DNA of 61,203 nucleotides from Methylocystis sp. (GTDB taxonomy: Bacteria; Pseudomonadota; Alphaproteobacteria; Rhizobiales; Beijerinckiaceae), in assembly GCA_002929055.1 (NCBI GenBank), contig PERY01000019.1, positions 1 through 61,203 on the forward strand, read 5' to 3'. Below are positions 55,863-61,203 of this stretch, piece by piece. The notes beneath the pieces were generated by a model. The model was not told where the DNA came from, ran no database searches, and saw nothing but the letters and a program-made list of their open reading frames with translations. The position numbers and the translations under genes are program-made. The stretch's first letter is position 1; every line of letters starts with the position of its first letter.

Positions 55863-56908
55863 GCCTCCTCCGCAAAGAGAACGCCCGCCTCCGGCCCGAT
55901 TGTCAGCTTGACCTCATCCCCGATCTGATAACGCCCGTCATAGGCGCCGACGCGTAATACGATCTCGGGCGAGACTCGCACGCGCAGCAGCGTATATTCG
56001 CCGCGAAAGACGAAGTCCTCCACCCGGCCCGGGATCCCCGCCCCGTCGCGCGCCACTTCGATCCGCTCCGGGCGAATGCTCAGCGTCGCGCGCGCGCCTT
56101 CCGGCAGCGCGCAGGTTGCGCGCGGCAGACGCGCGAAAGACGTCTGCAACACGGGGCCGTCGCGACGGGCGACGACGCCCTCCACAAAATTCGTTTCGCC
56201 GACGAATCCGGCGACGAAGCGCGTCGCTGGATTCTCGTAAAGATCAAGAGGCGGCGCGATCTGCTCGACCCTGCCCGCGCGCATCACGGCGATGCGGTCG
56301 GCGAGCGCCAGCGCCTCGTCCTGATCATGCGTGACGATGACGAAGCTCGTTTGCGTCTTGCGCTGGATTTCTTTCAGCTGGAATTGCGTCTCCTCGCGCA
56401 GCTTTCGGTCGAGCGCGCCGAGCGGCTCGTCGAGCAGCAGCAGCGCCGGGCGCGGCGCCAGCGCCCGCGCGAGCGCAACGCGCTGGCGCTGCCCGCCGGA
56501 GAGTTCGTTGATGCGCCGCGCGCCAAAGGGCGCGAGCTGCGTCATCTCCAGAAGTTCGCCGACGCGCGCCTCGATGGCCTCCTTCGCCTCGCCCTTGCGG
56601 CGCAGGCCGAAAGCGACGTTCTCGAACACGTCGAGATGCGGAAAAAGCGCATAGGACTGGAACATCATGTTCACCGGCCGCTTGTGGGGCGGCACGCCTG
56701 CGAGGTCTTCGCCGCGCAAGGTCAGGCGGCCGCTGTCAGGCGTCTCGAAGCCAGCGATGCAGCGCATCAGCGTGGTCTTGCCGCAGCCGGAAGGTCCGAG
56801 CAACGCGAAAAACTCCCCCGCGCCGACGTGCAGCGAAACGTCATCGAGGGCGACCGTCGCGCCGAAGGCTTTGGTCGCGCCCTGCACCGACAGAAGCGGC
56901 GCGCTCAA
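55859..56908 (-). CDS. Polyamine-type ABC transporter ATPase (PotA/PotG-like)
   Basis: A 349-aa ATPase. Walker A GPSGCGKTT, Q-loop region MFQSYALFPHLDVFENVAFGL, signature [16 protein letters not shown], Walker B LLLLDEPLGALD, H-loop VTHDQDEAL. The C-terminal TOBE domain (about 275-349) senses substrate. TTG start overlaps the methyltransferase stop (TTGA). Confidence 0.94.
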   Translation of the reverse strand: MSAPLLSVQGATKAFGATVALDDVSLHVGAGEFFALLGPSGCGKTTLMRCIAGFETPDSGRLTLRGEDLAGVPPHKRPVNMMFQSYALFPHLDVFENVAFGLRRKGEAKEAIEARVGELLEMTQLAPFGARRINELSGGQRQRVALARALAPRPALLLLDEPLGALDRKLREETQFQLKEIQRKTQTSFVIVTHDQDEALALADRIAVMRAGRVEQIAPPLDLYENPATRFVAGFVGETNFVEGVVARRDGPVLQTSFARLPRATCALPEGARATLSIRPERIEVARDGAGIPGRVEDFVFRGEYTLLRVRVSPEIVLRVGAYDGRYQIGDEVKLTIGPEAGVLFAEEA

Positions 56909-57606
56909 GCCACGCCCTCGCGGCGAAACGCCGCGCGCCAGTGGCGCACGATTGTTTCACTGGCGGGGATGTCTTCCAGAATCGTCAGCCGCAATCCATC
57001 CACCGCAAGCGCCTCGATCTGGGCGCGCGTCAGCGGCCAGGGCGGGCCCGCAACCTCCTGCCCCGCATCGCGCGCGCGGGAGATGACGAGGAGGGTTCCG
57101 CCCGGCGCCACAAAAGAAGCGAGCGCATCCGCCGCATCGGGAAGCAGCGACTCGGGCAAAGCTTGCAGCGTGTAGAGTTCATGGACCAAGTCGAAGGCGC
57201 CGCGCCATTCCTGCGGCGGATGGAACAAGTCGGCGGCGACGTAGTCAACTGCGCTTTGCGGAAAGCGCCGCTTTGCCCACTCGATTGCGCGCGCCACGAG
57301 ATCGAAGGCGACAACCTGCGCGCCGGCTTGCGCCAGCCCTTCCGCATTGTCGCCGAGCCCGCAACCGACGTCGAGCGCGCGCAGCCCCGCGAGCGAGCGC
57401 CCCTCCAGCCATTGCGCCAGCACGGGATGGGGCGCCAGCCCGGCCCAGGGCACGCCGGCGGGGTCGTCTCCCGCGAGTTCGTAGACCGCTTCGAACCAGT
57501 CGCGGCGGCGAGGGTCGGCTGCGACGCCGCCCTCGCGCCTGTGCGGATCGATGGCGTCGAGTTTTTCGCGCGCTTTCGCGCGCCGCAGGGCGAAGTCTTC
57601 CGTCAA
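56905..57606 (-). CDS. SAM-dependent methyltransferase
   Basis: A 233-aa class I methyltransferase. Motif I ALDVGCGLGDNAEGLAQAG, acidic loop VAFDLVARAIEWAKRRFP, and motif II FDLVHELYTLQALPESL. The N-terminal region has a helical cap (FEAVYELAGDDPAGVPWAGL) as in thiopurine/tellurite-type methyltransferases. TTG start overlapping the holC stop (TTGA). Its place between holC and a Pot-type transporter may point to methylation of a transported amine, but this is speculative. Confidence 0.87.
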   Translation of the reverse strand: MTEDFALRRAKAREKLDAIDPHRREGGVAADPRRRDWFEAVYELAGDDPAGVPWAGLAPHPVLAQWLEGRSLAGLRALDVGCGLGDNAEGLAQAGAQVVAFDLVARAIEWAKRRFPQSAVDYVAADLFHPPQEWRGAFDLVHELYTLQALPESLLPDAADALASFVAPGGTLLVISRARDAGQEVAGPPWPLTRAQIEALAVDGLRLTILEDIPASETIVRHWRAAFRREGVA

Positions 57607-58091
57607 GCCTTGGGCTCCTTGGGCTCCCGCGCCTTGGCCACCCAGCGGCCGCTCTCATCCTGCTGCCAATAGACGAGCTTGTGGCCCGCGTCGCGCAGTT
57701 CCACCCATTGCCGGCGGGCGTCGAGAAGTTCGGTCTCGTCTTCGCCGTCGAACATCAGTATGGCGCGCTCCCGCGGCGCCGCGTCTCCATCGAGCAGCGG
57801 CGCGACATGCGCCGCCTCGATGAAGAAGCGCACATCCGCGCCGTTCGGATTTTCGTGGGAGCACGTCAGAAAGATCGGCTGTGTCTCTGGAGAGGGATCG
57901 CGCGCCGTCCCATGCGGAAGAAAGCTTCCGGGCTCGTAAGCCCACAAATGCTCGTCAAGCGCGTTCAGGCGCCGCTCGCTCGTCGCCTGCACGACGACAA
58001 GCCAGTCCTTCTCGAGGGACTTCTCCAGCAGGGTCGGCAGAGTGTCGTCGATCCTGAGCGTCTTGTGGTGGTAGAAGAATATCTCGACCAT
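57603..58091 (-). CDS. holC: DNA polymerase III subunit chi
   Basis: A 162-aa HolC, which links the clamp loader to SSB. IFFYHHKTLRIDDTLPTLLEKSLEKDWLVVVQATSERRLNALDEHLWAYEPGSFLPHG is the family pattern, followed by QPIFLTCSHENPNGADVRFFIEAA. First gene of a five-gene overlapping run (holC, methyltransferase, ATPase, two permeases). Confidence 0.92.
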   Translation of the reverse strand: MVEIFFYHHKTLRIDDTLPTLLEKSLEKDWLVVVQATSERRLNALDEHLWAYEPGSFLPHGTARDPSPETQPIFLTCSHENPNGADVRFFIEAAHVAPLLDGDAAPRERAILMFDGEDETELLDARRQWVELRDAGHKLVYWQQDESGRWVAKAREPKEPKA

Positions 58092-58187
58092 CGGCTCCGC
58101 GTCCGGCGTCAGACGGCTCCGCCTTTGATGGCCGTTCCGGGGCGCGGATGCAAGGGACTTTGGTGCGGGCCTTTGGTGCGCTTGGCG

Positions 58188-58505
58188 CTACAGGCTCCCG
58201 CTTCGCGACGCCCAGCAGGGCGGATCGCTCGCCGGGAAGGATTCGATTCCCGCCTCATAGACCACGTCCGGCGGGGCCTCGAAGACGAGCGACATGACGA
58301 GTTCGCACCTCACATTCGCCCGCCGGGCGATCCGGGCGACGGCCTCCATCACCGTCTCCTGCTCAGCGGCGGTGCTGACGAGGCCCGTGACGAGGATGAC
58401 GTCGTCCGCGCCGATCTCGATGGCGATGCGGCTCAGGTCGATCGCGTAATCGCGCAGCGCCTCTTCAAGCGCCGCGCGCAGATCAACAGGATCGGGCCTG
58501 GCCAT
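58188..58505 (-). CDS. Small BON-like hypothetical protein
   Basis: A 105-aa protein (start MARPDPVDLRAALEEAL). The middle resembles a BON domain: helix LRDYAIDLSRIAIEIGADDV, then a strand ILVTGLVSTAAEQETVMEAVARIARRANVRCELVMSL. The C-terminus is Trp/Ser-rich (DPPCWASRSGSL). No signal peptide. Probably transcribed after the DUF4383 gene on the same strand. Function unknown. Confidence 0.6.
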   Translation of the reverse strand: MARPDPVDLRAALEEALRDYAIDLSRIAIEIGADDVILVTGLVSTAAEQETVMEAVARIARRANVRCELVMSLVFEAPPDVVYEAGIESFPASDPPCWASRSGSL

Positions 58506-58576
58506 GGCGTTCTTCACCTCAAAAAGAGAAGCGCCGCAGCGCTCGGGCTGCGGCGCGCATCGCGGAGGCGAGCATG

Positions 58577-58975
58577 TCAGTGCGCGGTGGTGATCCGCTC
58601 GCGATCCTCGGTCATGGAGAACCCCGCCCAGAGCAGGCCGCCGGCAAGGATGAGATGCAACCAGTTGTCCGGCTGGTTGATCGCGAGCCAGCTCATCATG
58701 TCCGTAGAGATGAAGCCGAGCACCATGACGATGGCGTAGACGACGCCGATGATGCGCATGATGCTCACGGAGAGATTGTAATAGGGGGCGGCGAGAAGAG
58801 CGCCGCCGCTCACGATGTGCACGAGATTGTGCAGCGTGTTCACCTCGAAGAGGCCCCGGTACGAGACGAGCGGATTGGGGAAAAAGCCCAATACGCCCGC
58901 GGCGAGGAAGACCCAGCCGAATATCCGTGCGATGGCGTCGGCGTTCCAGCCGCGGTCGGCGATGGTGGTGGCCAT
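58577..58975 (-). CDS. DUF4383 membrane protein
   Basis: A 132-aa protein with four hydrophobic segments (about 18-36, 51-67, 76-92, 107-122). The DUF4383 pattern LVSYRGLFEVNTLHNLVHIVSGGALLAAP is clear. The ATG at 58975 has an AAAGGA site; the upstream in-frame extension is not membrane-like. Found across bacteria, role unknown. Confidence 0.88.
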   Translation of the reverse strand: MATTIADRGWNADAIARIFGWVFLAAGVLGFFPNPLVSYRGLFEVNTLHNLVHIVSGGALLAAPYYNLSVSIMRIIGVVYAIVMVLGFISTDMMSWLAINQPDNWLHLILAGGLLWAGFSMTEDRERITTAH

Positions 58976-59125
58976 GGAAAATTGTCCTTTCGCTCTGTCG
59001 CGCCTCAAGCGCGTCGCGTCCCAAGGGGAACGCATTCCCCTTCATGCTGGCCTGTAGTTGGGACAGGGCGAGAGGTTTTCAAATTAAAAAATCAGAAGCT
59101 TAGGCTTGCCAAAAAATAGCCGAGG

Positions 59126-59164
59126 AGTGCAATTGCGACGGTGACGTAAAATCGTTGTTGCACT
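59126..59164. repeat. Inverted repeat in the helicase leader
   Basis: AGTGCAA (59126-59132) and TTGCACT (59158-59164), 25 nt apart, about 55 nt before the helicase ATG. Could be an operator. The rest of 58976-59217 is AT-rich non-coding DNA. Confidence 0.35.
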
Positions 59165-59217
59165 TAAGATCGTGATGATCGACCTCTTGCCGTAAACTTG
59201 GGAATTGGATTGCCTCA

Positions 59218-60942
59218 ATGACACGTCAGTACTCATCCGTTCGAATAGAAGAGCTCGAGCGAATGTTTGAAGAGTTCAAAAACAGCGCCGCTGAACTAAG
59301 GGAGACCGAGGCAGAATTATCCCATAGGAAACGGCCGCGCGCACGAGCCCTTGCTCTCAAAATATCTAAGCGATTGGATGCACTTGAGCCCGGAATTTCG
59401 AACACAAAAGTGCACAGCTCTACTCGTGAGGCCAAAACAAATCGCAACAAACACGGGCCAAAATCGAAGTTCGTCCCGACCGAAGAACAAATTGATTGCC
59501 TTCGCCGCTTTCAGAACGGCGAATCCTTCAAAATAACCGCCTTTGCAGGGACCGGTAAAACGTCGACTTTACGGCTCTTAGCTGAAACTACATGCAAGAG
59601 AGGCCTTTACCTCGCATTCAATCGAGCGGCAGCACACGATGCTCGGCAATCCTTCCCGCCAAACGTCCATTGCTCAACGACTCACTCCCTCGCATTCAAA
59701 ACTCTGGCGTCTAATTATTCCGCTCAAAAGCTAACGGACCACATCAACGCGAATAAACTCGCCGAGATATTGAATCTCAGAGACGTCCAGATTGGGCGAA
59801 GCGATTTGATGAAGGCTAGAAGCCTAGCCGCACTGATCCAAAAGACCTTGCGAAATTTTATGAACTCGGGCTGCACCAGCTTGCAAATTGAGCACGTTTC
59901 GCGAACCGGTCGTTTTGTAGGGGTCAATGAGGCCCTTTGGGTGCCCATACAGGTCTGCGCCTTCGAATACGCCAAGCGAGTTTGGCAAAAGATGTGCGAT
60001 CGAAACGACTCATTGCCTCTCGGGCACGATGGCTATCTGAAGCTATGGGCGTTGTCGAACCCTTCACTAGAAACGGATTTCATTTTTATTGACGAAGCGC
60101 AGGATACCAACCCTGTCGTGGCAGGCGTGATAGAACAAAATGCCCAACGCATTCAGGTAATTTATGTTGGAGATCGCCATCAGCAGATTTACGACTGGAG
60201 GGGTGCCGTAAACGCTATGGATCAACTGGGACGCGGCCACCCAGAGTGCTTTTTAACAACGTCTTTTCGATTTGGCCAAGCGATCGCGGATAGTGCGAAC
60301 GAAGTGCTTCGATATCTCGGAGAAAAAAAGGAAATTCGTGGGAATCCGGCAGTTACTAGTCGCATAGGCGGGGACTGCGCACCCGACGCGATACTCGCGC
60401 GCACAAATGCGACTGTAATCAGCGAATTAATTGCAGCAATAGACCAAGACATGAAACCTCATATCTCGAAGCGCATGAAGGATGAGCTTGATAGGCTCAT
60501 GAGGGGCGTTGTCGAATTGAAGGCAGGCCGCCCAACTGACGTGCCTGAATGGTTTGGGTTTGAAAACTGGTCCCAAGTAGTCGAGTTTGTGCAGGGTGGC
60601 GAAGACGAAAGTTTGAAGACGTTAGTCAATCTCGTTCAGACGCGGACTGAGCGACAAATTCTCTGGGCACTCGGGCGCACAGTCGAAGAGAGTCAAGCTG
60701 ATGTCACCTTATCCACGGCGCATCAAGCAAAAGGACTCCAGTGGAGCCACGTCCAACTAGCCGACGATTTTCCGACCTCTCGTATCGATAAGAACGGGAA
60801 GCCGCTATCTGGCTTAGATGCGGAAGCGCGACTTTTCTACGTCGCGATGACTCGAGCCCAACAATCCGTTCAATTCAACCCTGCTACCTTGGCGCTATTT
60901 TCAAAGCAGCGCCAAGGCGTTTCCTCGCCTCACCCCTCGTAA
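59218..60942 (+). CDS. Orphan UvrD/FBH1-like superfamily 1 helicase
   Basis: A 574-aa SF1A helicase. Q motif [11 protein letters not shown], Walker [13 protein letters not shown], motif Ia [18 protein letters not shown], motif [16 protein letters not shown], motif [20 protein letters not shown], motif [10 protein letters not shown], motif [16 protein letters not shown] and motif [16 protein letters not shown] are all in order. The GLYLAFNRA and THSLAFKTL features are typical of bacterial FBH1-like helicases. An N-terminal 80-residue charged helical region is unique. The DNA is much more AT-rich than the neighbours, and its last 13 nt overlap the 3' end of the convergent aminopeptidase gene. 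Likely acquired; DNA repair or phage-related role is an inference. Confidence 0.9.
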   Translation: MTRQYSSVRIEELERMFEEFKNSAAELRETEAELSHRKRPRARALALKISKRLDALEPGISNTKVHSSTREAKTNRNKHGPKSKFVPTEEQIDCLRRFQNGESFKITAFAGTGKTSTLRLLAETTCKRGLYLAFNRAAAHDARQSFPPNVHCSTTHSLAFKTLASNYSAQKLTDHINANKLAEILNLRDVQIGRSDLMKARSLAALIQKTLRNFMNSGCTSLQIEHVSRTGRFVGVNEALWVPIQVCAFEYAKRVWQKMCDRNDSLPLGHDGYLKLWALSNPSLETDFIFIDEAQDTNPVVAGVIEQNAQRIQVIYVGDRHQQIYDWRGAVNAMDQLGRGHPECFLTTSFRFGQAIADSANEVLRYLGEKKEIRGNPAVTSRIGGDCAPDAILARTNATVISELIAAIDQDMKPHISKRMKDELDRLMRGVVELKAGRPTDVPEWFGFENWSQVVEFVQGGEDESLKTLVNLVQTRTERQILWALGRTVEESQADVTLSTAHQAKGLQWSHVQLADDFPTSRIDKNGKPLSGLDAEARLFYVAMTRAQQSVQFNPATLALFSKQRQGVSSPHPS

Positions 60943-61203
60943 AAATCCTTCACCAGCCGGTCCAGCAGCCGCACGCCCCAGCCGGCGCCCCAGCTCTGGT
61001 TGATGTCGCTCGCAGGCGAGCCCATCGCCGTGCCGGCGACGTCGAGATGCGCCCAAGGCGTCTTGCCCACAAAGCGCAGCAGGAATTGCGCGGCCGTGAT
61101 GGAGCCCGCATGGCGCCCGCCGGTGTTCTTCATGTCGGCGAATTTCGAGTCGATCAGCTTGTCGTAGGCCGGCCCCATCGGGAAACGCCACAGCTTCTCG
61201 CCC
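60930..61203 (-). CDS. pepA: Leucyl aminopeptidase (M17), C-terminal part
   Basis: The 3' end of a second M17 aminopeptidase; the gene continues beyond the window. [20 protein letters not shown] and [15 protein letters not shown] carry the bicarbonate-binding Arg and the C-terminal active-site region of PepA. Only about 91 codons are visible. It is distinct from the M17 gene at 6378-7766. Confidence 0.92.
   Translation of the reverse strand, partial: GEKLWRFPMGPAYDKLIDSKFADMKNTGGRHAGSITAAQFLLRFVGKTPWAHLDVAGTAMGSPASDINQSWGAGWGVRLLDRLVKDFYEG

Overview
The window is a gene-dense, high-GC chromosomal segment. It looks like a member of the Alphaproteobacteria, probably Hyphomicrobiales (Rhizobiales) in the Methylocystis/Beijerinckia neighbourhood. 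Support comes from the bamE / yceD-plsX-fabH-ihfA layout, an HdaA-type DnaA-related protein, DUF992 and TorF-like envelope proteins, a CtrA-type TTAA-N7-TTAA box and an NsrR-type regulator. The genus is an inference. No rRNA, tRNA, CRISPR array, insertion sequence or prophage was found.

Layout. 1-4.5 kb: peptide ABC transporter yejB(partial)-yejE-yejF, interrupted by a VapBC-like toxin-antitoxin pair. 4.6-8.7 kb: a purine nucleoside phosphorylase homologue, an NlpC/P60 hydrolase overlapping a leucyl aminopeptidase, and a TadD-like TPR lipoprotein behind a CtrA-type box. 8.9-10.7 kb: glnK-amtB with a sigma-54 promoter. 10.8-12.9 kb: an AT-rich two-gene cassette (HD-domain dNTPase-like protein plus YwgA-like protein). 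13-14 kb: rplM-rpsI. 14-20 kb: cupin, POT peptide transporter, small flavin-binding protein, methyltransferase, YaiI, argC and a lytic transglycosylase. 20-29 kb: bamE, yceD, plsX, fabH, an IHF/HU gene, radA, cvpA, purF and an SDR. 29-40 kb: envelope functions (DUF992, EcsC, an AlgJ/AlgI-like acyltransferase pair, tyrS, a TorF-like porin, a giant AsmA-like protein, a peroxiredoxin). 40-44 kb: a TPR protein, tyrosinase with a probable MelC1-like copper chaperone, YbjQ and RNase D. 45-48 kb: an NsrR-type regulator divergent from a truncated haemoglobin plus ferredoxin/FAD reductase operon, with a clear operator between them. 48-54 kb: ppx, ppk1, hdaA, an AI-2E permease and a CDP-alcohol phosphatidyltransferase. 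54-58 kb: a five-gene run (holC, methyltransferase, Pot-type ABC transporter) joined by 4-nt overlaps. 58-61 kb: small proteins, an AT-rich orphan FBH1/UvrD-like helicase and the 3' end of a second leucyl aminopeptidase.

Most of the window is ordinary core genome. The most notable parts are (1) the HD + YwgA-like cassette, a candidate nucleotide-hydrolase defence or housekeeping pair in foreign-looking DNA; (2) the NsrR-controlled split NO dioxygenase, with the TrHbN residues Tyr22/Gln47/His70 at canonical spacing; (3) the melC1-melC2-like tyrosinase operon in a Gram-negative; (4) the orphan helicase; (5) the VapBC pair inside the yej operon; (6) a nucleoside phosphorylase homologue that has lost canonical phosphate-binding residues.
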